From Septoria linicola (Eukaryota > Ascomycota > Dothideomycetes > Mycosphaerellales > Mycosphaerellaceae), in the NCBI GenBank assembly GCA_024114885.1, contig CP099418.1:4960001-5024000 (forward strand): a DNA stretch of 64,000 nucleotides, written 5' to 3'. The notes under the pieces are model-generated. The model worked only from the letters and a program-made list of their open reading frames with translations, was not told the origin of the DNA and searched no databases. Positions within the stretch are counted from its first letter, which is position 1. Every line of letters starts with the position of its first letter. A program made the position numbers and the translations under genes. Below, piece after piece: positions 32,752 to 43,338 of the stretch.

Positions 32752-34539
32752 CTAATCCGAGTAGTAGCCCGCCTTTCTAAGGTGATACTCCTTCTCTCGG
32801 GCTTCTTCCTTGCGCCTACAAATACACTCTGTCAGTTGTCATATTCTCTCGACATGATCACACCAACTGTGCGCATCGACCACACCATCTATTCGAGTAC
32901 TGTTCTTACCTCGAAGTGGACGATGGGGGCGGTGGTCTTCTGTTTTCACTCTTTTCGCGATGATGACGATGGCGGTGCTTGGATGATGCACGAGGATCAA
33001 CATACCTCTCCCTAGCTTGAAAAGCGTTAGCTGCTATCGCACCTACGGCCGTCGCTACTGCTCTCGACATGGTCCCTTTGCCGAATTCACTACCAATGAG
33101 GCCGCCGGCAAGAGCTCCTATTGCACTGTATCCTAGGCCTCTTTGGGAGGTATCGAATGTACCGCTGACGGCTGACTTACTCTGGGGCGCTGCTGGCGGA
33201 GCGGCTTTATCTCGTGGAGGTGGGCGGGAGCGCCGTCTTCGATCTCGATCGTCGCGAGAGTCGTCGGAATCGCTGTCTTCGGATGGTGTGCGGTCTCGTC
33301 GGGACTTTCTCGCACGTCTGCGATGACAACGGGAATCGCGGGCTGTATCATCGGACTCGTAGCCGCCCCGGCTTTTCTCATCACGATCTCGATCCTGCTG
33401 TGGGTAAGGGTTAGGCATGTATCCAGGCTGCGTGCCTGGCGCAGCTTCTTGAGCATACGGGTTCTGTTGATAGTGAGCCGGGGGCTGTGCGACTTTGCGC
33501 GCGGCGACCTGGTTCATGTATGTAGGCTGCACCGAGCCAACATCCGACTGAGGTGGTGGGTAGCCGGATTGACTGCTGGGAGGGTGTATTGGTCCGCCAT
33601 AGATGTGCGCATAGGGTACATATCCCGTAGACATGCCACCTCGCAGTGTCGATGTCGATTGTGCTGGTGGCTGGTTCGGGGCGTGCATGAAAGAGTTGAT
33701 GCTGCCGGGGACGTTGGGCTGAGGCGGGAAGGGTTGCGGTGACCCATAGGCACCACTCGACGGCTGAGGTGATGCATAGGCGCCATTCATGGGTGGTGGA
33801 GAGCCATATGCGCCTGTGGACGGGAGCGGGGAGCCATATGCACCATTCTGCTGGAAGGCACTGGCAGCTGCGGCCGCTCCGCCCATTGCTGCAGCTCCTG
33901 CCATGGGGTCTGTGTAGGTCACAGACGGTGGAGGCTGTTCTGCAGGAGGTAGCGCGCCATCGCCATACTCGACTCCATTGTGCCGCGACCTGCGTGAGGA
34001 TCGGTGGTGTCCATCGTCTTTCCCATACTTGTCGTTGTCGCCTCCACGTCGCCCTTTGCTGCGCTTCCTCCGTGGTCGATTGTTAATCTCGTCGAAGTCG
34101 TCGTCGGCACCGTCGTGGGACTTCTTTGGCTCTGATCGCCTAGACTTGTGGCCTTCTGATCGATAACCAGCATCTCGATCGTCTCGGCCTCCACCACGAG
34201 AGTCGCGGTCGTCGTCTTCTTCGTACTCGTCGTCGCTGTAGCGTCTGGTGCGTCGTTTCTTCATGTCGGCGTTTTTCTTCTTCTCGTGCTCCAATTCCTG
34301 CTCGACTTGCTTCTCTTTGGCCTTGTAGTAGCCCCCAGGAATCCTGTCAAACCACTCGTCGGGCACCTTGTCGGCCTATTACCGCCAAGTTAGCCATGCA
34401 GAGTGACACCATGGACCGGGTTCTTGCTGCTGCAGCAATAGACTTACGCCCCACATGACACCTGTAGGGAGAAGGCAGATTAGCTGGGGTCGCGATTCAT
34501 GGGTCGGTCTCGCGTACCTTTCAGGATCAGCTTCTCCAT
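32752..34539 (-). CDS. glycine-zipper, Arg/Asp/Pro-rich protein with a 14-nt microexon, 4 exons
   Basis: Exons 34539-34518, 34461-34448 (14 nt), 34375-32910 and 32815-32752 join in phase and give 521 residues. The first two junctions build MEKLILKGVMWG then ADKVPDEWFDRIPGGYYKAK, and the last adds a charged helical tail ending GYYSD. Residues about 30-150 are a dense Arg/Asp/Lys region, 165-330 hold Pro/Gly/Ala/Tyr repeats of the type GAYGSPxP, 340-410 are again Arg/Asp/Ser-rich, and about 425-465 form a glycine-zipper-like hydrophobic hairpin (GYSAIGALAGGLIGSEFGKG). The pattern suggests a membrane-inserting or self-associating hairpin flanked by disordered charged arms. I know no defined function for it. 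The first 20 residues look conserved and may be the binding part. Confidence 0.75.
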
Positions 34540-35527
34540 GATGGCGTTTCCTGTCGCCGCTCACGCGGTCCGGCTCGGTCTGTCAAGACGTTGCGCACGT
34601 GGTCAATGACTCAGGACCGACGTTCTTCGTCTCTGTGGTCTGTTTGCTCGAATATGCTATGCGATGCTGAGTGAGTGTTGGCTGTTCCGTCCGTCTTGGT
34701 TTCACGTGCGTCGGGTATCAACACATGAGCATGGATGGCGCTGCCTCATCTGGTTGCGAGGCTGCGATGTTGCGAGGATGTCGTTGCGGCCTGATGCTGC
34801 TGATCGACGCTATTTGCGCGCTGGTTGATCCGCGTTGCTGGCGGCTGAAAGTGAGCTGTCCGATGTCGATACTGTATTGGGGATGTCAATCTTGCAGGTC
34901 GCGGTGAGGCTTGCTGTGGATGATAACGACGAAAAGTGCTCTTGGAAAGATGAGATAACCGGGCTGCAGCGTAGATCAATCCGGACTTACGCTTGTGCGA
35001 CTATTCTACCAGCAGTGCATGTCACCTTTTTCCTGCTTGAGCTGGCTGGCCGGGCTCGCTCGCTGCTGTTGTGGAACGGAGTGGAGGAGCGCACATTTGC
35101 TGTCGCTCCTGCACGCGAAAAGCGCCTGCGACGTCACTCTGCAGCTCAAGTCGCTCTTCACAGCTTGAGGTGCAGAAGAGATATATCGACATAGCGCCTA
35201 TCGACAGCCCCGGTCGCCTTCACGCCATCCACCAAGACTGCCGACTTGTGGAGTGTTGGCATCTCACCTACTAGCTCATATCGTCAAGGTAGTATCTGGC
35301 TTCCAGCCGTCAGTCTACAACGTCGCCAAAATATAGCATCGAGCTATCGAGACTGCCGTGAGACAGCACTATTGATCGTATGCAGGGAGTACGAATAGAT
35401 CGCATGTACCGTTCGATTTCACGCGCAGGCGTGAGTATGGCGAAGCACGATCACAATATAGCAGTATGTCACAGCGGGATTCACTGATCGTTGACACCTC
35501 AACACCTACACGACAGTTCAGGAGAGA
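34540..35527. other. divergent promoter region
   Basis: About 1 kb between the glycine-zipper gene (leftward) and the small secreted protein gene (rightward). Only short unsupported ORFs are present. Confidence 0.4.
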
Positions 35528-35947
35528 ATGAAGCCTTCTACTATCGCCAGTCTCGTCCTCTCAGCAACACTACCATCAACGGTGTTCGCCTGGTTCGTGC
35601 GTCTGCCTCACATCTCAGTCACCCAATACAATCACAAGAAAGGACTAATGATTGTCGTTTCTCGCAATACAGAACTGCGTCATCAACTACGGCGAGCCAA
35701 ACAATGGCTATGGTTATGGCGCCTGCCTAGGCAGCGGATCCGACGCTGGAATAGACCCTCAGAGCTGTCAAAGGGTAAGTACAGATAGATCTCCCTGACT
35801 TGTACGGTTTTATCAACAAAAATTGCATGCTGACTTGTGTGTTTTCTTGACTCGTAGGGAGCGCCATGTTTAGTCGATGGCAATGGGTGCTCACCTCTCC
35901 CAGGAGGAGCAGGGAATCGGTATGGTGGGTGGGCGGAATGTTCGTAG
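35528..35947 (+). CDS. small secreted cysteine-rich protein (effector-like), 3 exons
   Basis: Exons 35528-35596, 35673-35774 and 35858-35947 join in phase 0 at both junctions (donors GTGCGT and GTAAGT, acceptors ACAG and GTAG) and give only 86 residues. The N-terminus MKPSTIASLVLSATLPSTVFA is a good signal peptide with cleavage near the end of that stretch. The mature part of about 65 residues has six cysteines, is rich in Gly, Asn and Tyr (INYGEPNNGYGYGACLG) and ends GGWAECS. Six cysteines suggest three disulfides. Small size, secretion signal and no recognised family are the usual profile of fungal secreted effectors or antimicrobial proteins; neither role is shown. It sits in the accessory-looking 35-39 kb patch beside two broken ORFs. 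Confidence 0.7.
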
Positions 35948-37678
35948 TATAAAAGTTTCGATCATAGCTCTCTCTGTGCTTCCTTGAGAGACGTGAAGTT
36001 TGATGGATCTCGTGTTGCGGCGTTTTCTACAGCAGGCGACATGGGGCTGTGATTCACAGCCCGGTATCCTCATGTACTCGCAGACATCATAGCTCAATTC
36101 TATTGGCCGTGTGAAGCAAGGGCATCATAAGATAGTAGAGCCATATCAATCCAAAGACGGCATTTGCAGACCACCGTGCTCTGCCTCCTTCTCTTGACGC
36201 TCATTCAACCCACCCTGCCTTCCATCTTTTCTACTCGCATGCAAGCACGCTCGCTGTCTTGGATCGGTAGGTGCGCTTCATCAGGCTCCCTATCGCAATG
36301 TTCCAAGCTTCCAGCAATCACCTCAACATACAGAGCGATATCCAATGCGGTATGAGATGGAGACAGGCTGTGCTATACATTTTTCACTCGTAGTCAAATC
36401 CTCATCACCGCGTCCAGGATTCGTCGCACACTCATGTCGCTGGGACAATCGGCTTTCCACAGATCGAGCTCCGCACCATTGCTCGCTTCCATCGCGTACA
36501 CCCAAGACCATCGAGTGATGTGCCAAAGCATGTTAGCTCATTACATGAGAGTCGCGAATGCGGACGGATCTGGACAGCTGACAGGACGAGTTGACAGCCG
36601 CCAACGTGTGCCAGCCGCACTTTTCTCACGCCATCTGACAGACTGCCACAAGCGTGCAAAGCGTGCAAAGCGTACCGTGTGACACAGCAGGATCCGTCAA
36701 CACACTTCCGGATCAGGTCTGGCGTCTGTCTCACACTCGGGACGCTTGCCCTCGCTCGGGTGAGCAATTCTCCTAGTGCCAAGAGAACTGTGAATCGTCA
36801 ACATGTCCAGAGAACCTCAAACTCTAGCTCTCGATGCTCATCCACACAACAGCCGTAACGCGATGGAGGACGAGCTGTGGCGTGAGGCTTCGATCAAAGA
36901 TGCTACCGACTCAAGCCGAAGACATAACGCCATCCGGTACTGCACCTCACGGCGGCGGAACTCACCTTGTCACGCGAACAACACATGCTAGAACAGAGCC
37001 TCACTAATCACAGCGGCCAAGCACTGCAGAAGGTTCTATCGGCACTGTCGCTTTAGGCGAATGCTAGAGCAGCCACCTAGAGTCTGGGCCATAGACAATG
37101 CTTGGCTGTTAGTGCATCTATGGTACCCTAAGTGGTCCGAATACCTTATTTGCCATAGGCTGGCCGTTTGGTGGATATCTTGCAGGAAGCGCTTTCGATA
37201 GTACCGCACGTGGCTACCACATGGCAAGCCTCATGGATGCTATACCAGCTTCCATCAGGGTTTCTGTGCCTGCAAGATTATCACTGTTGGCTCAAATTCC
37301 CTCGCCTTGAGGCGGAGGGAACGAGAAACTGCCTGTACTACACCTCACAGCACATCTGCTTGCTGACTCTGTGCGAATCTAGTGCGAGTACCAGAAGAGA
37401 AGTCCAGTCACGTTGGTGTGAAGCCGACTTCCTCTCGCCAAGTGTTTAGTCGACCTCTCGCGCCTTACGGCGTGGCCGATAGAGCAGTCTGTGGAACGAG
37501 GGACTGTAGGTTCGCTTATTCAGAAGGTTTAACACTACGACGAAGATTCTGAATTGGCCCAGCTATGGCCGCCATGGCCCACGAGTGCTGGTGCAACCGC
37601 ATACTACATATGAGGACGTCTGCGCAAGGATTGACCAGCTGTGGCTAACTTCCTCCACTCATTGTTACCATCTCACTG
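35948..37678. other. 1.7-kb gene-poor stretch
   Basis: Between the secreted protein gene and the PAN-like pseudogene. Apart from the possible broken small ORF at 36803-37056 it shows only short ORFs and a minor direct repeat (gcgtgcaaa copied in tandem near 36652). No transposon ends were identified. Confidence 0.4.
36803..37056 (+). pseudogene. possible frameshifted small helical protein
   Basis: From the ATG at 36803 the frame reads MSREPQTLALDAHPHNSRNA then MEDELWREASIKDA, and stays protein-like until about 36933. The adjacent frame then continues with LHLTAAELTLSREQHMLEQS and LTNHSGQALQKVLSALSL to a TAG at 37056. The two halves are offset by one base near the catccgg at 36931-36937, where an intron is excluded because no acceptor lies between an in-frame stop at 36925 and the second half. 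One missing base would give an 84-residue protein. This could be a true lesion, an assembly indel or coincidence. No family recognised. Confidence 0.3.
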
Positions 37679-39451
37679 ATAACGAAGAATCTCATCTTCG
37701 TGGCCTTGCTAGGCCAGCTAGCCACAGCACAGCTCATCGACCTCAAGTTCATCGAAGCTCAACCGGATCCTGCGTACACTATCGCCACGGATCAGATCAG
37801 CGAAAAAGTTCCTTACGATCAAGCTGCCACTATAGCCAAGGATGAAGCAGAAGTCCAAGCCGGTGAGCTCCCTCTCGACGTCGTCCATGAGAAGCGAAGC
37901 ACGGCTATGAGGTTCGAGCGACGCCAGGCTGCATGTGCCGCCCTCCCTACCACACCGAATGTGTACAATGCAGACCTCAGCTCCGCCAAAGCTTTCAGCA
38001 GCGACGCAAACCTGGCGGCCAAAGCTCTAGGTGCAGTTGACCCCGAAGGCTACAAGTCACAGTACGTGAACAAGAAAGCTTCGGCTCAGTTCGCCCAGCG
38101 CTACATGGGCTTCGTGCGGATGACCACCTACGATGTGAACGCCTGCGCTAAGCAGTGCAACGATCGCAAACTGTGCCAGGCATTCAACATCTACTTTGCC
38201 AGAGATCCATCACAGAAGCCTGGTCCAAGCTGCGAGGATCCTCCCGCCACCGCCAGCATCATGTGTACCCTCTACGGCAGTATCAAGCGACTTCAACGTC
38301 AGTGGATGGCAACGCAAGTTCCAGACTGCCGTGGCCGGAAGCAATAGCTACGTCAAGAGCTCTTCTCTCAGTCTTCTCTCCAAGCGGGCCATCAACGCCC
38401 CCCTCAAAGACTGCACCGGCGAAGATCCAGATCTCGGAATGCGTGCCTTCACCGACAACGCACCCTTCGACCCCGCTCGCTGCGTCGCAATCTGCGCCGA
38501 GACCAACGAAGTCAATACCCGCGACAACGACCCCCGCCGCTGCCGCTTCTATGACACCTACATCCTCCACAAAAACAACCGCACACAAGGCGTCATTTGC
38601 TCGCTCTACACCCGCGCCTGGGACCCCTCCTCATTCGCCACCAACGACGGCCAATACGACGACGCCGGCGCCCACTTCACCATCCACTCCAGCACCACAT
38701 CCACCTTCTCTCTCCCCTCTTCCCCAGAACCTCCCTGCGGCCCTCCTTCCCCTCCCAAAGACTGCACTCCATCCTCCCCCGTCGCTTTCCAAGGCTCTCT
38801 CACCTCCGCCCCAGCGCCCTATTCCGACCGCTTCTCCCGCTCCACTCTCACCGCACCCTTCCCCTTCTGCATCTTCTCCGTCTGCGTCCCCTCCATCGAA
38901 GTCTCCATCAGCGGGTTTATGAGCGGCCACATCCCCTCCGATCCCTCTACGACCTGGCAACTCGATCTGCTCAATGCGGGTTGGGCGATTGAGCGAGGAG
39001 AGAAGCAGTACATGTCCATTGCGACGTGTGGGAGCGAAGGGAGTCGTGTGTCGAAGGCGGAGTGGAGGATGAAGAGTTGGGATGGGGAGAAGATTGTTGG
39101 GGGGAAGGGAGAGGAGGTTTATCGGTTTAGTGCGACGTTTTTTGAGGCTAGGCCGGGGGTTGTGAGGGTGATGTATGATGAGCTGGGGGGCAGTAAGAGG
39201 GGTGCGTCATTTGCGTATGCGATTCAGGGGGGGCAGTGTGAGTCATTCCCTTTCCCTTCTTCCGTTGCCGGTTTTTCGTGCGCTCGTCGCTTTTCCATGG
39301 GGTACATGAGACTTGTGCTGACTCACTGCTATCTTTAGCTGCTGGATTCTTGGACCCGAAGACTTATCGACAGCCGCTCAGTTCGGGAGATGGTATCCTT
39401 TATGAGTCGCAAGAGGGGGTTGTCAATATCATGTCGGACAATCCAAAGTGA
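37679..39451 (+). pseudogene. secreted PAN/apple-like fungal protein, start codon lost and frameshifted
   Basis: The protein is readable in two frames. The first runs from about 37679 with a signal peptide-like stretch (NLIFVALLGQLATAQLIDL) to IMCTLYG near 38275. The second continues at once with SSDFNVSGWQRKFQTAVAGS to 39237, then a 101-nt intron (39238-39338) and a last exon ending at the TGA at 39451. It resembles a family of fungal secreted proteins with Cys-rich PAN/apple-like blocks (YMGFVRMTTYDVNACAKQC; ARCVAICAETNEVNTRDND). Two lesions are seen: ATA stands where the initiator would be, with no ATG after the upstream stop, and one extra base lies near 38277-38290 with no room for an intron. 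Removing a weak GT-AG segment 38223-38280 would restore the frame but delete a conserved Cys block. Confidence 0.65.
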
Positions 39452-39657
39452 GAGATTCTGCGTCGAGAGGATGAGGCATTCTGTAGGATGTTTTGGTTAG
39501 ATTAGTATAGCATGTGAAGGCGTCACCCGGACTAATCTCTACTAAGTCGGAAGATCACTTTCCTGGGGAGGGGTGTAGGATGGGTGCATACAGTCCTGGC
39601 ATCATGACTCTGTCGCTTAGATCAACAGCATAGATTGCACTACATCGAATTAATCTG

Positions 39658-41403
39658 TCACTTCACATCCTCTCCGTCATCATCATCATCATCATCCTCA
39701 TCCCCCTCCCAACTCGCCTCCGGCGCAACATGCACCTCCCAATACTTCATCATCCCCTTCTCAATCCTACTCTTCTGCACCTCACTCCTCGTATCCTCTC
39801 CATATCTCTCATGCGTAACCCCCACGCCCAACACACCCTTCCTCTTCCCCACCCTCAAAAACCCCAAAAACTCCATACTAACCTTCACATACTCCCTCAA
39901 CCCCTCTTTCACATCAATCCTCGCGCCTGTCGTCCACGACAACAACAAAGGTTCAATGAGAGGCGCATCTGTAACAGAAGGGTGAGAAGTTTTGAGCGAA
40001 GTCATGAACCACGTCGCGCCGCAGCGCGAGAGGACAGAGCGCGCGATGTCGCGGACTGTGTCGAAGTGTGGTCGGCCGTAGAAGATGGTGTGGGATTTTG
40101 ACCAGGAGTCGCTGTGGATTATGAGGAGGGGAACAGAGATGTTAGGGTTGAGACGGCCGGAGGATTTTCCGGGGTCGAGGATTATGCCGCCGATGGCGGG
40201 GTTGGTGTAGGAGGATGAAGAGGAGGAGGAGGTGGTGTTGGCGGATTTGAGAGCTTGCATGGCGCCTGTTGCGCCGAAACTGTGGCCGGCGATGACGAGG
40301 TGGGAGAAGTCGAGGCGGTTGTGCCAGGCGGGGAGGTCTTTGCCTTCGTTTCGGTAGTTGGATCTGAAGAGGTCCTGGCCCTTGCCGGAGTTGAGAGATT
40401 GGAGGACAGAGATGGTTTCGTGAATTTCAGCGTCGCGGAAAGCGAGTTTTTGGAATCGCCAGTCGTCGTTGGAGATTTCTTCGCCTGCTTTTTCGGGCTT
40501 GAGTTGGTTGGCTCGAGAGAGGAGAACGTTTTTCTTCTTGCCGTCTGGGAGGTGGACGATTGACCCAGGACAGCTGCCATCACGATGCTCGATTGCTGCG
40601 ACGATCACACCTCGACTTGCGAGTTCACCGCAGTAGGCTGTGTAGTCTGTCCTCGAACTGACATCGCCATGACTAAGGACGACGATGGGGAAGCGTGACG
40701 AGTCGTCTGATCCATCATCAGACAATAGAGGCACATCGACCTTGGCAGGAATATCAATCGAGCTTGCTAGTCCCCACAATGCGAACGTAAACAATGGCCG
40801 CGAGAAGAAGTTGTTGAAGTGGGCTGCCTCCGCATATCCTTGAGCGATGAGCGAGATTGGTTTCGGGAACCACTTATGCTTGGCTTTCGAACTTCTCGAA
40901 CTCTTCGCTGTTGGATAATACAGCGTGAACAGTACAGTGTCTAGCGCGAAAGCGGGCTCGCCAGTCTGCTTAAAGACAGTGTCGACGATATTGCGAGGCT
41001 CATTTACAGGTACTTCGACATCGATCGCGCCGACGGCGTGCGGTCCAGTGTAGTTCGGGAGTCTGGAGGCAAAGAGTGGCGACCAAACGATATAGCAGTA
41101 TAGCACATAGAGCGCTACAAGGGCGCAGAGAATATATCCTCCTGTTAATCGTGGTCGGAGGATGTGCTTGAGAGAGTCCAAGTATGATGATTGACGGCTA
41201 TCAAGCCATCTAGGTCGCAAGGTTTCCATTCTACCGTTTGCTTGCTGTAGAAACTTTCTCGTCCAAGTTGGCGTATTCTGTAGCCACCTGGGCTCGATGT
41301 TGTTTTCTGTATCAGGAAGAGGTAGCGTAAGATCCGGCTCGTTGATGTCGTCCTCGTAAGGTTCTAGCTCAAAGTCGTCATGGTAAGCCGTCTCTAATGG
41401 CAT
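39658..41403 (-). CDS. PAF-acetylhydrolase-like serine esterase (membrane-anchored)
   Basis: An intronless ORF of 581 codons from the ATG at 41403. A single hydrophobic segment at about residues 90-108 (YILCALVALYVLYCYIVWSP) predicts a signal anchor, so the catalytic domain probably faces a lumen or the outside. The alpha/beta-hydrolase domain matches plasma/type II PAF acetylhydrolases: TVLFTLYYPT, VVLSHGDVSSRTDYTAYCGE, LASRGVIVAAIEHRDGS and the nucleophile elbow GHSFGATGA with Ser375. Asp410 (IILDPGKS) and His474 (SHPSVTDAP) are the likely triad partners. The family removes short acyl chains from the sn-2 position of phospholipids; the fungal substrate is unknown. The tail ends in a run of Asp from a short CAT triplet tract (39678-39695). 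Confidence 0.85.
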   Translation of the reverse strand: MPLETAYHDDFELEPYEDDINEPDLTLPLPDTENNIEPRWLQNTPTWTRKFLQQANGRMETLRPRWLDSRQSSYLDSLKHILRPRLTGGYILCALVALYVLYCYIVWSPLFASRLPNYTGPHAVGAIDVEVPVNEPRNIVDTVFKQTGEPAFALDTVLFTLYYPTAKSSRSSKAKHKWFPKPISLIAQGYAEAAHFNNFFSRPLFTFALWGLASSIDIPAKVDVPLLSDDGSDDSSRFPIVVLSHGDVSSRTDYTAYCGELASRGVIVAAIEHRDGSCPGSIVHLPDGKKKNVLLSRANQLKPEKAGEEISNDDWRFQKLAFRDAEIHETISVLQSLNSGKGQDLFRSNYRNEGKDLPAWHNRLDFSHLVIAGHSFGATGAMQALKSANTTSSSSSSSYTNPAIGGIILDPGKSSGRLNPNISVPLLIIHSDSWSKSHTIFYGRPHFDTVRDIARSVLSRCGATWFMTSLKTSHPSVTDAPLIEPLLLSWTTGARIDVKEGLREYVKVSMEFLGFLRVGKRKGVLGVGVTHERYGEDTRSEVQKSRIEKGMMKYWEVHVAPEASWEGDEDDDDDDDGEDVK

Positions 41404-41846
41404 AGTTCGCTCCAGGGATCATGGTAATAGAGCGACAGTGATACGTGCAAAGATAGCCGATGAGGCTATAGTGATGCTGGACTCAAATGTGATCTGGTTC
41501 TAGAAAGCCACGAACAAGCACTTGATGACGTATGCTGAGGTGGCTTATCTCGTCCGGGAATTTGTGGATCAGACGTAGACCATGTGGATATCATCTACGA
41601 GTGCCAGTGTCTTCTGAGCTACCATTTGCTGTACAGCAGTCACTTGCTACAGACTACTGACGAGCTGAGCCCGCAGCAGCGAGCTTCAAAAGACGGCCAG
41701 CGTCTGACGAATGGCGTACTGGTCCAAGAGAGCACTGCAAAACTCGTAGCTGAACTGCATCAGCCCCATCACTGCAGTATCCCACCCTGTTCCACCTGAT
41801 GGCATGCCTCTCTCCTCATGGCCTCTTGCACATCTCTATTCCCCTC
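41404..41846. other. intergenic region
   Basis: About 440 nt between NudC and the esterase on the same strand; no feature recognised. Confidence 0.4.
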
Positions 41847-42484
41847 TCAACTAATCTTCGCATTCGAGAAATCCATCTCAGGATGCTGATCCTGAAACTT
41901 CTTCAGCAGATCCAACTTCTTCTGCTCATCACTCGTCGGCTTCCCCATTTCCTTTTGTCTCTGGTCAAACATCATCTTCTCGACCATACTCCTCGTCTCG
42001 CCATCCAAATCACTCAGACTCGAGTTCTCGGGTGAGATTTTGCTCGTGTCGATTTTGGGAGCCGAAATCACGACGTGGGCCCACCACTCCATTTTATTGA
42101 CTTTGTCGAGGTGGATGGAGAGCTCTTTGCCGGTGGATGTGGTTTCGAGCGTCCAGGTGGAGTCGTCGACGAGGATGGGGTGTGGGAAGGTGCCCTGTTC
42201 AATATGAATTAGTGGAAGTGGCTGAGAGAGGTATTGTTGATACATACATCGATGATGGGCTCTTGTCCCTTGATGCCCGCCTTGAGGCTGGTCTTGGTAA
42301 TCTTCACATCGAGATCTTTGCCCTTGAAGTTGGCTGGAATGGGCGCTGAGAGGTCAAGGTCCTGGATGGTCTGCGTCCATTTGTAGGGCAGCTTGCTCTG
42401 CTCCTCGACCTCTTTGGCCTTGGCTTCCTTGTCGAGCTTCGCGCGCTCTTCAGGCGTCGGCGACGCTGGTCGCTCGTCTGCCAT
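41847..42484 (-). CDS. nudC: nuclear distribution protein NudC, 2 exons
   Basis: Exons 42484-42248 and 42194-41847, joined in phase 0 across a 53-nt GT-AG intron, give 194 residues, close to the 198 of Aspergillus NudC. The start is MADERPASPTPEERAKLDKE. The p23/CS domain spans most of the protein: YKWTQTIQDLDLSAPIP, GKDLDVKITKTSLKAGIKG, then GTFPHPILVDDSTWTLE across the junction and KVNKMEWWAHVVISAPKID. The C-terminus SDLDGETRSMVEKMMFDQRQ and DLLKKFQDQHPEMDFSNAKI is also typical. NudC is an Hsp90-linked co-chaperone needed for dynein-dependent nuclear migration in hyphae. The frame is open upstream of 42484, probably as 5' leader. Confidence 0.93.
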
Positions 42485-43338
42485 TTCTGCGTAATTGACG
42501 TCTTCGTTTAACTTAGCAGACGTGTTTATGCAGTGCGGAAAGAAGCCGCTGTCAAGTGGGATGGAGTGCAGGTCCCTGGCTGTGACGTTGGAAGCCTCTT
42601 CACCTTCTGCTGCTGCATCCTGGTTCGTATCGGCTGCGTTCGAACACATCTGCTCTCTTTCAGCCTGTCCAGTCTTCATCTACCGCTGCCATCCCTACGC
42701 GGATATCCGTTGCTGCTCGATTTGGCCTTGCTGCCAGACGCGCATTCGCTAGCCATACGACAGCTACATACAGCCTCACCTTCTCACAACAGACACGCGC
42801 ATATGACGACGCTGGACCAGGGCCGTATTGCTAAGCAGCAACTCGCAGCTTTCTCGGACTGCTGGAGCACTTTCCGAGCAGTCCGTAAAGAAGCAGACCT
42901 TGATCCGCTTTGGTGTAGGCCTGCAACGCCATGAGAAAGGAGCTTCGAAGCTCAGCTCAGCCATCCGGCTATCAACGAGTCGAGACCCTCGCGTCGTGAC
43001 AGCTGAGAGCTCCGAATTCCCACAATAGTGCAATAGCAGGAGAGTCAAGCCCAGGCTCGGATGTATGGCGCTGCCGTACCGTTCCCTCAGGGATCGTCTC
43101 TGCCCATTCCCTACCCCACTTGCTATCAGAAGCCATGTCAGAGCGGGGCTGCCTCTTCTACCTTGATGAGAACGAAACATATAAGCACTCCTTCCTTTCC
43201 ACTTTACTGCTGAGCGAAAAACATTGACATACAGCTGAAGAAAGCCTACGACTACAACCAGTACGGCCCCTTGTTCACATCCCACTCTCAGATAACTAAT
43301 TCTCTTTTCCACAGCAAAACACCCCATCAAATACCACC
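42485..43338. other. divergent promoter region
   Basis: About 850 nt between nudC (leftward) and the EthD gene (rightward). Overlapping open frames exist on both strands, but the longest minus-strand one starts at TTG and none shows family signals. Confidence 0.4.

Noticed and set aside
38155..38922. 255-codon Pro/Ser/Thr-rich plus-strand ORF
   Set aside because: It is the third frame of the PAN-like pseudogene in a C-rich stretch; its low-complexity product follows from base composition.
35948..39657. Search for a transposon or repeat-induced mutation explaining the broken ORFs
   Set aside because: No terminal repeats, transposase motifs or strong AT bias were seen, so a mobile-element cause is unsupported.
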